From: Crotalaria pallida
Taxonomy: Eukaryota; Streptophyta; Magnoliopsida; Fabales; Fabaceae
NCBI GenBank assembly: GCA_037953625.1
Contig: CM075652.1
Coordinates: 148,118,597 to 148,182,596, forward strand
Length of the DNA: 64,000 bases
Direction of reading: 5' to 3'
The notes beneath the pieces were generated by a model. The model did no database searches and had not been told where the DNA came from. It saw only the letters and a program-made list of their open reading frames with translations. The translations under genes and the position numbers were made by a program. Positions within the stretch are counted from its first letter, which is position 1. Every line of letters starts with the position of its first letter. Of the stretch, positions 1-11,400 are shown one piece after another.

Positions 1-91
1 GATTTCACATTGGAACATTTAATAACATGCTGAGTGTGAAGAATGCATACTTTTGTGAAGCATTGGATGAAAAGTGTGATTGTATTTTCAG

Positions 92-210
92 GGAAACTGG
101 TAGAGTATGACGAGCCAACGAACTTGATGAAGAGAGAAGGGTCATTGTTTGGGCAGCTTGTCGAGGAATATTGGTCTCATTTTCAATCCGCAGATTCGCA
201 TCCTTTCTAA
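92..210 (+). CDS. Last exon of an ABCC/MRP-type ABC transporter (partial)
   Basis: Seen: a pyrimidine-rich stretch ending in AG at 90-91 is followed by an open frame of 38 full codons to a TAA at 208-210. It reads KLVEYDEPTNLMKREGSLFG and then QLVEEYWSHFQSADSHPF. Known: plant ABCC (multidrug-resistance-associated) full-length transporters end just after the second nucleotide-binding domain with exactly this kind of tail, a 'GK(L/V)VEYDEP..L' strand followed by '(S)LFG.LV.EYW'. These proteins are tonoplast or plasma-membrane pumps for glutathione conjugates and related anions. The closest pattern I know is the ABCC10/MRP14 group. The two bases 92-93 complete a Gly codon split by the intron. 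The rest of the gene lies left of the window; 1-91 is intron. The terminal exon looks intact, so the gene may be functional, but its other exons cannot be judged. Confidence 0.85.
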
Positions 211-2537
211 TGTAGCCCTTTTCTCTCATGCCCGTGGTATTGGAAGAAGCCAATAAAATGTAATTAATTAAAAGCAGGATGTAGAGTGTATTATATTTGT
301 ACAAACTCTTGATTCCTGAGAAGTGAGAAAGGAATAGTAGCATTCAATTATAAACCATGCAGTTAATGGCATGAACTCAATGATGAACAGTCAACACTGA
401 AGAAATCTAATTATCAGGGTATTGAAACCTGAAAGTATTTTATTCTTGTTTTTTATCCATTTGGTGGATATTTATCATTGTTACTGTCTTGCAAAAAGGA
501 TATTTATTCAAATAACCATGCCTAATAAATGTCAAAATAAGTCTTCATCCTGATTTTGGTGTCAGGATTCTTTGCATTGCTTAAGTTGCAAGCTATGTCT
601 TGTGGTCCTCTGCTTCTGAATTCCCTTAACACTATTTGTTGCTGAGGGTAGTGAGAGTTTCAAAATGTGATTGTTTTTATTGGCCATATCACTTTTCTTA
701 ATATAGAACACAAAATCTGACAGGCCGTGGTATTTCTTAACTGCAGCCATTTTATAAAATGCAATTTAGATTATCCAATTCTGCTAGATTGATGCACTCT
801 TTTGGCTAGATAATTAATTATGTGACTGGTGATGCTCATAGAATTGGATGGTTTTTCCATTTGGTTTCACCAGACTTGGAAAACTAGCTTCCAGGTATGT
901 GTCTCATTGGTGGTGATAGTTAGTTATCAATGTGCTTTGCAAAATATGGGGCTTAATTTTAATCAAGAATGCTGACTTTGCATGGGATGATAGTGTATCC
1001 TTTATCTGATTGCAAATGCCAGCTGCAGAATGCGATTGCCTTATTACCTCACTATGAAATGGAAAAAAAATGTAATTGAAAAATCAAAAATAAGTTGGGT
1101 TTGTCACATGGGCCCAGAGACCCGGCTCACTTAGACATTAAGCAGATCCAAAACCATAAAGCCACACAAAAACAACCGGGAGCATAGTGCCAAACATTGC
1201 AAAATCCCAAACATTAAAAAAATCGTTGATGATTATTAGAATTATGAAATCAGAATTAATTGAAGAATTAATTTGAAACTCGGAGGAGAAGAATTTAGTA
1301 TTAGGCCCTTTGATCCAAGTTTTTGTTTAATTAGGGAGAGTGTGAATTAATGAAGTAATATGACACCATGTTTTGACCCAAAACCTTAAGGAATTAGGTT
1401 CATGGTCTTTCTACTTATATATTGTTCAACTTATCATGCCCTAGTCAATGTGGGACTAGTTTATTATTTTTCTCATTCAACAATGAGTGAAAATTTTGAA
1501 CATATAATCAACATGGTACTAGTCATGGTTTAAGGATAATTTTGAAAAATAAAAATGTAAATGGGGTATGCATCATATCCTAATGTGGGTGCCAAAATCT
1601 TCTCCCAAAACGATCGCGAGTTGCAATAAGTAAATCAGGTGGCCCTACCTAACCCATTGGAACGATGTGAATGTTTAATTAATTTTTTTAATGAATATGT
1701 GAATGTTTATAAGTTTGTAATGCCATTGGTTATGAATTAAGTACCTTACCTTCATTCTTAACACGACCTTTATTTTTTTAAGATTAAATAAAAAAACTTC
1801 AAATTAATCTAATTCTTAACAATACTAATTCGCAATGATCTTTGGAAGATGAAATCAATTCATACTACACGAAAGAAACCAAACTTTTTTTTATATATGA
1901 AAGGAAACAAAACTTTTTGTGTATGTAATTAAATAAAATTAATCTCGCCTTATTAAATTGTGATCATCCAGGTTATTTATTTTAAGCTAGTTAATAAATT
2001 TAAAAAAAAAAAAAGAAATCTTAATTCACTAAACATTCTAGATAAACTTAAGACAAAATAAGTGTAAATGTGTAGTTACTTAAAGGAAACGTTGCTGAAT
2101 TATTGATCTAAGGTCTGCTGATGAATGTTGATCCCCAAGGAGTACTGCCAAACAATACAAAATCGTCAAAGTCGTTAAAGACTTGTGCTCTTTCATGATC
2201 AAAGGCTGCACTCGCCTGAAACTTCCACTGCTATGGTGGATGGATGGATGGATAGGCAACTCGATTTATTACCCCACAAATTACGCCTGAAATTATGACA
2301 CATATTTCAAAATTGGTGGCTACAGCCATTTCCAGCTTCGAACATTAGCCACATATCCCAATTTGACATCCAATGAGAAGAATATCCTTAATAGCTTAAA
2401 CATGATATGGTAGTAGTAGTAGTATTTGTTTTGCCGGTCACTTATGAGCTTCATTATTGATAATGATATTTGACTCAGTCAAGGGGACTTTAGACTAGGA
2501 CTATGTTATGTTTGACTAGAGCTTTTAGTTAGTTAGA
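211..2537. other. 3' UTR of the ABCC gene, then non-coding AT-rich DNA
   Basis: The first few hundred bases after the TAA at 210 should be the transporter 3' UTR; AATAAA occurs at about 253. Beyond about 500 I see no coding frame of any quality. Around 1310-1510 lies a dispersed repeat: the sequence from 'acccaaaaccttaaggaatt' to 'gggactagtttattattttt' recurs, diverged, at about 59030-59260. It resembles the intron-less, LTR-like repeats common in dicots, but no ends or target duplication could be fixed. Confidence 0.5.
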
Positions 2538-2833
2538 TACTCCCTCCGGCCCTATATATAAGGCATACTTAACCATATTCCTCGGACCAAGGAAAGTGGT
2601 TAGTTTTGTGAATTTTTGAGAATATATTGTAACATTACAATTTTACCCCCCACTTTACTTGGGAAGTTCACATTCATTAATGAATAACAAAAAAACATAG
2701 TTAGTCAAAGCATTTAATAAGGGCAAAAAAAGAGAAAAAACAATTAATGATGCATAGGAAATATAAAGTGTCTTATATATAGGATCAAAGATTTCTTCTA
2801 GAATGTGCCCTATATATAGAACCAGAGGGAGTA
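2538..2833. mobile_element. Stowaway-like MITE, family H, copy 1
   Basis: A 296-bp unit bounded by TA dinucleotides with inverted ends: CTCCCTCCGGCCCTATATA on the left and TATATAGAACCAGAGGGAG on the right. There is no coding capacity. TA target duplication and the CTCCCTCCG terminus are typical of Tc1/mariner-derived Stowaway-type MITEs. A second copy of the same family lies at 33956-34254. Confidence 0.85.
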
Positions 2834-3366
2834 GTATTCTTGCTGAATACAAATTAAAAAGAAATTACGGTTTTTAAAAAAGAAGATTATATCTTTTAAA
2901 ATCTAGATTTTAGAAAGCTATTTAAAGTAGCTTTCGAGAAATTAAACTAACTTTCAATAATTTATATACAAATTATATCCTCAAAAAAATTCAAAATTAT
3001 TTACCTACGTACCTTGGTGATAATTTAATTTTTAATTAACTATTAATTATAATTTAATAATTTTGCTATAATTAATTAATTAACTACATAATTAATAAAT
3101 AAAGAAAAGAAATGAATTTAATTAATTATAATTTAATATTTTTATATTTTATTAGTAATTAATTAATTAACTGTTTATTTAATAAATAAAGAACAAAATG
3201 AATAAATTAAAATAATAAAATATAAATAATATAATGTTATATTTTTTTCGGTCATTTTATAACTTTGAGCCACTTCTTAAAAAACTAATTTTGTCAAACA
3301 ACACTATTTCAAACAGTTAATTACAAGCTCACAATTACAAGTACAAAGTAACTACTAAAAGCTTTT
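2834..3366. other. AT-rich spacer upstream of chitinase 1
   Basis: Mostly runs of attaatta and similar low-complexity sequence. No coding frame, RNA gene or clear element was recognised. The right end (3351-3366) is the target-site duplication of the SINE that follows. Confidence 0.5.
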
Positions 3367-3560
3367 TTTTTTTTTGTACACCAACTGATACCCGGATCTA
3401 GTTTATCCATAATTCGACTCATCCGGTCCGACGCAACTAAGCTCGCACTAGCTAAGCGATAGGGGTCTCCTAGCATGGTTTGCTCCATACTCAAAGCTCG
3501 AACTCAAGACCAGTTGATTAAAGAATTAAGTGAACTATCACTTGACTAATCTCATGTTGT
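3367..3560 (-). mobile_element. tRNA-derived SINE, family 2, in the chitinase 1 upstream region
   Basis: Read on the minus strand this 194-bp element has a tRNA-like head with a box-A-like segment (gtcaagtgatag) and a box-B-like segment (gagttcgagct), and ends in a run of A (T run on +). It is flanked by an exact 16-bp direct repeat, ACTACTAAAAGCTTTT at 3351-3366 and 3561-3576, as expected for LINE-mediated retroposition. Sister copies lie at 6533-6720 and 29924-30110. It sits about 280 bp upstream of the chitinase start. Confidence 0.88.
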
Positions 3561-3726
3561 ACTACTAAAAGCTTTTAGTTTTGACAAAAAGACACTAAAT
3601 ATTTGAGAAATTAAATGCTTCTTCTTAGTTTTCCTCCCGAATTTTAATACAAGCAATTTCTTACCCATAAGGCACGGGTCTCATAATTTCTTCCCTAAAC
3701 TTTTGTACGTGCATGCCCTCCAACAC

Positions 3727-3736
3727 CTATATAAAG
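3727..3736 (+). promoter_or_regulatory. TATA box of chitinase 1
   Basis: 'ctatataaag' lies 105-115 bp before the ATG at 3840, which leaves a leader of roughly 80 bp. A W-box core (TTGAC) occurs at 3581-3585 between the SINE and the TATA box; W-boxes are WRKY sites common in defence-gene promoters, but a single core is weak evidence. Confidence 0.65.
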
Positions 3737-3839
3737 GTACCTTCTGTGTCTACATTCCTTGCTCAAACCAAATTAAACCACTAAGAAGCTATTAGAACAA
3801 GTTCGAAGACTATACCATAAATATATAGCTAGAAACATT

Positions 3840-5820
3840 ATGGCATCCCTCAAACAAGCTTCACTCATCATATTATTCCCTCTTATGATTCTCATTTCCT
3901 TATTCAAGCCCTCCCATGCTGCTGGCATTGCCATCTATTGGGGTCAAAATGGCGGTGAAGGCTCCTTAGCAGATGCATGCAACACTGACAACTACCAATT
4001 TGTGAACATAGCCTTTTTGTCCACTTTTGGTAATGGCCAAAACCCAGAACTAAACCTCGCTGGCCACTCTCGTGATGGTTTAAATGGTGACATCAAGGCT
4101 TGCCAAGGCAAAGGCATCAAGGTCCTCCTCTCACTTGGTGGTGGTGCTGGGAGCTACTCTCTCAACTCAGCTGATGAAGCCACAAACCTTGCTAACTATC
4201 TCTGGAATAACTTCCTTGGAGGAAGTTCAGATTCAAGGCCCTTTGGTGATGCTGTGTTGGATGGCATTGACTTTGACATTGAAGCTGGTGGAGGGCAACA
4301 CTATGATGAGCTTGCAAGGTATATATATATATAGCTTGGGCCTTTTAGCGTTGGCTTAGTAGTACATGTTTGATTGGTACAAATTATTATTTTATCAAAG
4401 TTTAGCTGTTTTTTTTAATAATAAAAGCAATTATTTTCAAAATCAAATATGTTTGGTATTTAGAATTTGTTTGTTTCTACTTTAGGGAAACAAATGTATG
4501 TTTGCATGCAATAAGCTCTCTTTTCACGGTTTTTATGTTTAATGGTATGAAAACGTATTTCCAAACACACCTTAGCTTTTAACTTAGATTTTTTTTTAAC
4601 AACTCTTTATTAGTAATAATTACCCAAGAAAAAAACTCCTCCCACATGCACTCCTTCCATCCAATGACAAATATTAATAAAAACAAACAAACGTTTTTCA
4701 TTAAAAAAAAAACAATAATAATTATAGTACATACACACAAACTATACTATATATATGCAAAAGCGGGTTTTTCTACGCAATCTAAATAAAAAGCAATTTT
4801 CAGTAAACATACTCAGATATAAAAAGATTCAAATAATATAAGTACACAGTATTTGATTATAATTATAATATGATTTTCACAAGTATAATATATATATCAA
4901 ACACACGCCTTTAGTCTTTGTTATTATTGTATCTTATTTGTTTTTCTTTTGTTGAAATATATCTTAATTATTTTTATCTGTTTGAAATTTAAAGTTTAGA
5001 GGAAAACACACTCATTTTGTATCATGATAAGTAAAAAAGGCAAATTCTCCGGTGCATGTTAAGAGATAACATGCACCGGTGCATGTGCAAATTTTTTTTT
5101 TTTTGCTTTTTAAATTTTTTTAATACAGATTTATTCAAAATATTTTTTAACACAAGTTCGTATACAGATTTATTAGAATATGTAAATTTTGAATACAGTT
5201 TTACTCAGTACAGTTTTTTAAGAACATAGAGTAAAAAAAAATAAATCCAAATTATAAAAATTACTTGACATCGGTAAAAAAGAAAACGCATAGAATACTT
5301 TTTAATTGATTAAATTTTATAAAAATAAATAAAAAAACCCAAAAAGAAAGAATTTGCCTAACAAAAATATTCCTTCTCCAAATTAAATAAACTCGCTCGC
5401 TCTTTTACCTGCTGCAGGGCACTCAATGGATTCAGCAGCCAAAAGAAGGTGTACTTAGCTGCAGCACCACAATGTCCAATCCCTGATGCTCATTTGGATT
5501 CAGCTATCAACACTGGCTTATTTGATTATGTGTGGGTTCAGTTCTACAACAACCCTCCATGCCAATACGCTAGTGGAAACACCAACAATCTCATTAACTC
5601 ATGGAACCAGTGGACCTCATCACAAGCTAAGCAACTCTTTTTGGGGCTCCCAGCTTCTGAGGCTGCTGCTCCAAGTGGTGGCTTTATTCCTTCTGATGTG
5701 CTCATTTCTCAGGTTCTCCCAGCCATCAAGGGTTCTGCAAAATACGGTGGAGTCATGCTTTGGGACAGATTCAATGACGTTCAAAGTGGATATAGTAATG
5801 CCATCAAGGGCAGTGTTTAA
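3840..5820 (+). CDS. Class III acidic endochitinase (GH18), two exons
   Basis: Spliced coding sequence: exon 1 3840-4318, intron 4319-5417 (GT...AG), exon 2 5418-5820; 882 nt, 293 residues. Residues 1-27 are a secretory signal peptide; mature protein starts AGIAIYWGQNGGEG. The GH18 active-site motif DGIDFDIE is at residues 141-148 with catalytic acid Glu148; YLAAAPQCP and QFYNNPPC follow in exon 2 and GGVMLWDRF near the end. The family hydrolyses beta-1,4 links in chitin and peptidoglycan and is secreted; roles are in defence or storage. Length is normal for hevamine-like chitinases. Odd: only four cysteines are visible in the mature protein. The segment after NLAGH reads SRDGLNGD and lacks the Cys pair that forms the middle disulfide of hevamine. 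The intron is unusual, since many class III genes are intronless, including the two copies further right. Nothing suggests it is broken. Confidence 0.93.
5049..5079. repeat. Perfect hairpin inside the chitinase 1 intron
   Basis: Thirteen-base arms CCGGTGCATGTTA and TAACATGCACCGG flank a 5-nt loop (agaga). It is followed by a second GGTGCATGTGC and a T-rich run. It could be the tip of a small foldback transposon; no flanking duplication was found. Confidence 0.7.
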
Positions 5821-6517
5821 TTAATCAATTAATAAGTTTGACAAATCTATAATAAAAATCTTTAGAATTTGAATAAGTAGTATAGCACGTTCAGTAGGTT
5901 TTGTTCCTACATATTGGGTGCATGCTACGTGAACACACTCGTATGTATGTGTGTTATGTTATAATAATAATAATAGTCCACCACACCTTAAAATAATATG
6001 GCTTCCAGAGTTCCACTAACTTTGTAATAAAGAGTCGGATTATTTGAATAATAATATGGCTTCCGTTGGTTTCGCTTGAATCCATGATCTTTGTAATAAA
6101 GACTGAAATGTATCCATGATCTTTCGCTTGAATCAATTATATATATCATAATACTGTATTTATTTATGCTAATTTAATATAATTACATGTCATGTATTAT
6201 ATATGTATTGTTTTGTAAAATTTCAAATCTTTAACTCGTCATAAATAAAAAAAATATTAAATTCAACAAAAATAAAAACAACAACCTAATCCTAATTTGA
6301 ATGAACAATGACTAAACTAACATAAACCAATTAACAAGACAGATGGCTTTTTCGTCAAAATCTAACAGGTAGGGTACGAGGAATTCATCTCGTATTGGGG
6401 ATGAAATGCAAATGGAAGGCAAAAAATTTGGAGGGAGATCTTTTCCTTTTGCCACCCAAAAAAAAATCTAACTCATTTAATTTAAAATAGTAACATCACC
6501 ACTAAAGCCCTTTATTT
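5821..6517. other. 3' flank of chitinase 1
   Basis: AATAAAAA at about 5849 could serve as polyadenylation signal. A short local duplication containing aataatatggcttcc occurs at about 5993 and 6050. No other gene is recognised. Confidence 0.5.
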
Positions 6518-6532
6518 AAACATACACCATAA

Positions 6533-6720
6533 TAACCAACGTGGTTGGTCAAGTGGTAGCTCACTTGGTCTCTTAACCAACTGGTCTCGAGTTCGAGCCT
6601 TGGGTATGGAGCAACCCCAGCTGGGAGACCCCTCCTGCTTAATGTGAGCTCAGTTGGGTCGGACCGGATGAGTCGGATTCTGGGTAAACAAAATCCGGAT
6701 ACCGGTTAGTGTACAAAAAA
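6533..6720 (+). mobile_element. tRNA-derived SINE, family 2
   Basis: Box-A-like (ggtcaagtggtagctcac) and box-B-like (gagttcgagcc) promoter elements lie in the first 80 bp and the element ends in an A run. A 15-bp target duplication, AAACATACACCATAA at 6518-6532 and the same with one change at 6721-6735, marks both ends. Confidence 0.88.
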
Positions 6721-7015
6721 AAACATACACCGTAACTACTTTTCCCTTAGGCCTTCCCAACTATCTTCTTCTTTTGTTAAAATATTTCTTCTTTCTTAAA
6801 CCATAATATAATATTGTGTATCTCTCATACTCTCAACCCAAAAGCACCAATTAAGTATAACACTGATCTTAGAATCTAAATTAGGATTCCGCATGAAGCA
6901 GCAATAGTTTTCTTGTTTGCTTAAAATAATTAAGGGTGTAAAATCAATTTCAGGCATTGTTAAGTTTGCAAACTGGCATTCAAACACGTCAACCCTTTTT
7001 TTCATCTGAAACGGC

Positions 7016-7467
7016 TGTAAGATTTTATATCTTAGTATGTCTCATGTGATGTGCATGTGACATGTATTGAATTGTGTTTAGTAAATAATTAATTAAATCT
7101 TAATGGGCTAAATCATATTTAGATAATAAGGGGATTGTTTCTAAAGGCCCATTAGCTTGATGGAAGCCAATGGATAAGAGATAAGGGTTTTACCTATTTA
7201 TGAGAAACAGGTCCTGTTCCTGGCTATAACATATTCTCTCTTCTACCATCACATAACGATACAGAAAGAATAGTAGAGAAGGCAAAGGAATAGAAACCTT
7301 GTTTCCTGGCTTTTGGTCAAAGGACGTTGGAGATCTCTCTCAAGTATAGCAATGGATAGAGGTTAGTAATTATATTCTCTTATCATCTCTATAACACGTG
7401 AAAATCATGTAATTTCAAGATCCCTATTGTTGTAGTTGTAATGAATAAATTAAAACTACAACTTACA
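7016..7467 (+). repeat. 5' LTR of the intact Copia element
   Basis: Begins TGTAAGATTTTATATC, ends CTACAACTTACA, followed two bases later by the tRNA-iMet-type primer site. Same length and apparently the same sequence as the 3' LTR. Confidence 0.95.
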
Positions 7468-7469
7468 TG

Positions 7470-7481
7470 TGGTATCAGAGC
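7470..7481 (+). promoter_or_regulatory. Primer binding site (initiator tRNA-Met)
   Basis: TGGTATCAGAGC lies 2 bp inside the 5' LTR. It is complementary to the 3' end of initiator tRNA-Met, the usual primer of plant Copia elements. Confidence 0.93.
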
Positions 7482-8481
7482 ATTAGGTTGAGAAATTCAT
7501 GATTTTCCAATTAAAATTTGTAATGTGGTATGAACCCTAATTATTGTATTTAGGAATTTAATTTAGTATGAATCCTAATTATTGTATTTAGGAATATTAT
7601 AGTTTCCGCAAGAATAGCGCATACTGTTAGGTACCGTGGCCATAATAGCGTACATCGCAGGAAATCAAATGAAAAGAAAATCTCGTGTGTGCCATGAGTT
7701 GTACAATTCGGATTTGATATGGTTTTTTATTCCTGATTATTTTTTCCACATCGTGATGGATATTATCTCTCAAGGAACATATTTCAAAGTACAGCTTAAT
7801 ATAATAATTATTAATGAAGTCAACCGTATGAATTTGATTTCGTTTTCTGGTTTTGCAATATATATACACTGTTCACGCATAAACGTGATTATGGGCTCCG
7901 AAGAGTATTAACGGAATTATATATATATATATATATATAATAATAGTTTTCTGGATATTATGTATTGATAATTTAATGGTTTATTATTAAATTATATCAC
8001 AGATTGATTTGAATTAATGTATAATAGGTTAGTTAATCACCAAAGTGGTCAAACCTGGAAAATTAAATTAATTCTAAATCATATAATAGTTAATTTCAAT
8101 TACTCATAGATGATGCTATAAATGTATGACATGATGATTTGTCATTCTATGAGTCATTGAGTTTATTGTTATAAGGCATTTATGGATCACCCAAAGGTAG
8201 ATTAGTTGTTCTTATGATTAATAAACATGATTGAAGGTAATGCATGTGCATCACTGTTATATTTATTTCCAAAGATAATAAATATTTAATTCTTGCATGT
8301 TGCATTACCCATTATTGATTATTGTATTAGCATCATTATGTTTAACGTTGTATATTAATGTATACCCAAAGGAAAAACATTAGTATATATTAAATAATGG
8401 AATATATTATATGTATAGCATGTAACTTACGTATCAAAACACTAATAAAAATTTTGTTATGCAGTACCTGTTCCAAATTTT

Positions 8482-11400
8482 ATGCAAACTAATGTTACGT
8501 CTGTACCAGTTTTTAATGGGCTTAACTTCTCTGAATGGAGTGATCAAATTCAATTCCATTTAGGTTTCATGGATCTTGATTTGGCAATCCAAGCAGAGGA
8601 GCCCGCTGCTATTACTGATGCTAGCAGCGAGGAAGAGATAGCCTACCAAAAGGCATGGGAAAGATCTAACAGGCTCAGCCTGATATTTATGAAAATGACT
8701 GTTGCAGACAATATTAAGACATCTCTCCCCAAAACTGAAAGTGCTAAAGAATTTATGGGTTTTGTGGGAGAGCGCTCCCAAACTGCTGATAAGTCTCTTG
8801 CTGGGACATTAATGAGTACGTTGACCACCATGAAGTTTGATGGTTCACGTACTATGCATGAACATGTCAGTGACATGATAAATATTGCAGCAAGACTTAA
8901 GATCTTGGGAATGGCTGTGAACGAGAACTTCCTTGTGCAATTTGTGCTTAACTCATTACCGTCTGAGTATGGCCCATTCCAAATGAATTACAACACCATG
9001 AAAGACAAATGGAATGTGCATGAATTGCACAGTACGTTGGTTCAAGAGGAAACGAGACTTAAGAACCTTGGAAGTCACTCTGTTCATTATGTAAGCAACC
9101 AAGGACATCAAGGAGCTGGAAAGAATTATGTGAAGAAACATGATAAAGGCAAGGGCCCACTGAAGGTTAATGAGGCATCTGCAAAAATCCAGAAGAAGGG
9201 ACCTCGTGATGATAAATGTCGTTTCTGTGGAAAATCTGGACATTTCCAGAAGAACTGCCCAAAACGAAAGAATTGGTTCGAGAAAAAGGGTAAGCTAAAT
9301 GCTTATGTATGTTATGAATCGAATTTAACTGAAGTTCCACGTAATACTTGGTGGATTGATTCTGGATGTACGACTCATGTTTCTAACACGATGCAGGGAT
9401 TCCATTCAATCCAAACCATAAACCCAAATGAGAAGTTCGTGTTCATGGGGAATAGAGTGAAGGCACCAGTGGAAGCAGTTGGGACTTATCGTTTAATCCT
9501 TGACACTGGGCATCACCTAGATTTATTTGAGACTCTTTACGTACCTAGTTTATCTAGAAATTTGATTTCATTATCTAGACTTGATGCTACTGGTTATTCT
9601 TTTAATTTTGGTTCTGGATGTTTCAGTTTATTTAAGCATAATCATCTCATTGGTACTGGTTTTTTATGTGATGGTTTATATAAATTGAAATTGGATAATT
9701 TATATGCTGAAAGTGTTTTAACCCTGCATCACACTATTGGTACTAAACGTAGTTTAGTAGATGAACGTTCTGCTAACTTGTGGCATAAGCGTTTGGGTCA
9801 CATCTCCAAGGTAAGAATGGAAAGGCTTGTAAAGAATGAAGTCCTTCCAGACTTGGATTTTACTGACCTAAGAATTTGTGTGGATTGTATAAAAGGAAAA
9901 TTAACAAAACACAGAAAGAAAGGAGCCACAAGAAGCAACCAGCTTCTTGAAATTGTGCACACCGATATTTGTGGACCTTTTGATGTTAATTCTTTCGGAA
10001 AAGAAAAATATTTTATCACCTTTATTGACGATTTTTCACGTTATGGTTATATTTACTTGTTATATGAAAAATCTCAAGCAGTAAATGCATTAGAAATTTA
10101 TTTAAATGAAGTGGAAAGACAACTAGATAGAAAAGTGAAAATTGTTAGGTCTGATAGAGGTGGTGAGTATTACGGAAGATATGATGAAACTGGGCAACAC
10201 CCAGGTCCTTTTGCTAAACTTCTAGAGAAACGTGGTATTTGTGCGCAATACACAATGCCAGGTACACCAGAACAGAATGGTGTATCAGAAATGCGTAATA
10301 GAACATTATTGGATATGGTTAGGAGTATGATAAGTCATTCGTCTTTACCTATATTTTTGTGGATGTATGCCTTGAAAACTGCAATGTATTTGTTGAATAG
10401 GGTTCCTAGTAAGGCAGTTCCAAAGACACCTTTTGAACTGTGGACTGGTAGAAAACCTAGCTTAAGGCACCTGCATGTTTGGGGTTGCCCGGCAGAAGTA
10501 AGGGTTTATAATCCACAAGAAAAGAAATTGGATGCAAGAACAATTAGTGGTTATTTTATTGGTTATCCAGAAAAGTCAAAAGGGTATAGATTTTATTGTC
10601 CTAACCATAGTTTGAGAATTGTTGAAACTGGAAATGCTAGGTTCATTGAAAATGATGAAATTAGTGGGAGTACGCTTCCACAAGATGGAAGTGTGTCTTG
10701 TCCACAAAATGTGGAAATTAAGGAAGTTAGAGTACAAGTTCCTGTAGCTCGTCCCTCTAGCTCAATTATAAATGTTCCTCTAATTGTTGCACCGGATAAT
10801 AATTTGGAGGAGCAACAAATAAATGAACCTGCTATTCATAATGAACCTATCGTAGAGGAGCCACAAGAAATAGTATTAAGGAGATCTCAAAGAGCAAGAA
10901 AGTCTGCTATTTCGAATGATTTTGTGGTTTATCTACAAGAGTTAGAATCTGACTTGAGCATTGAAAATAATGACCCAGTTTCGTTTTCACAAGCCGTTAG
11001 TTGTAATAATTCTGATAAGTGGTTAGATGCCATGAAAGAAGAGTTGAAATCCATGGAACATAATGTCGTATGGGTCCTTGTAGAACTGCCTGAAGGTTGC
11101 AAGAGAGTTGGGTGCAAGTGGGTCTATAAGACCAAACGTGACTCTCATGGCAACCTTGAACGTTACAAGGCCAGACTTGTTGCAAAGGGTTACACTCAGA
11201 AAAATGGCATTGACTATAACGAGACCTTTTCACCAGTCTCACGAAAGGATTCATTCAGAATTATCATGGCACTGGTAGCCCATTATGACTTGGAGTTACA
11301 CCAGATGGATGTGAAAACAGCCTTTCTTAATGGAGATTTAGAAGAAAATGTTTACATGGACCAACCAGAAGGATTCTTGGTGGAAGGAAAGGAACACATG

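Noticed and set aside
6533..6720. tRNA gene
   Set aside because: Boxes A and B are present but no cloverleaf can be completed and the unit has an A tail and target duplications: a SINE.
6796..7005. Minus-strand frame next to the intact Copia, with another at 13325-13525
   Set aside because: The two frames flank the Copia insertion and might once have been continuous, but neither resembles a known protein and composition is ordinary AT-rich DNA.
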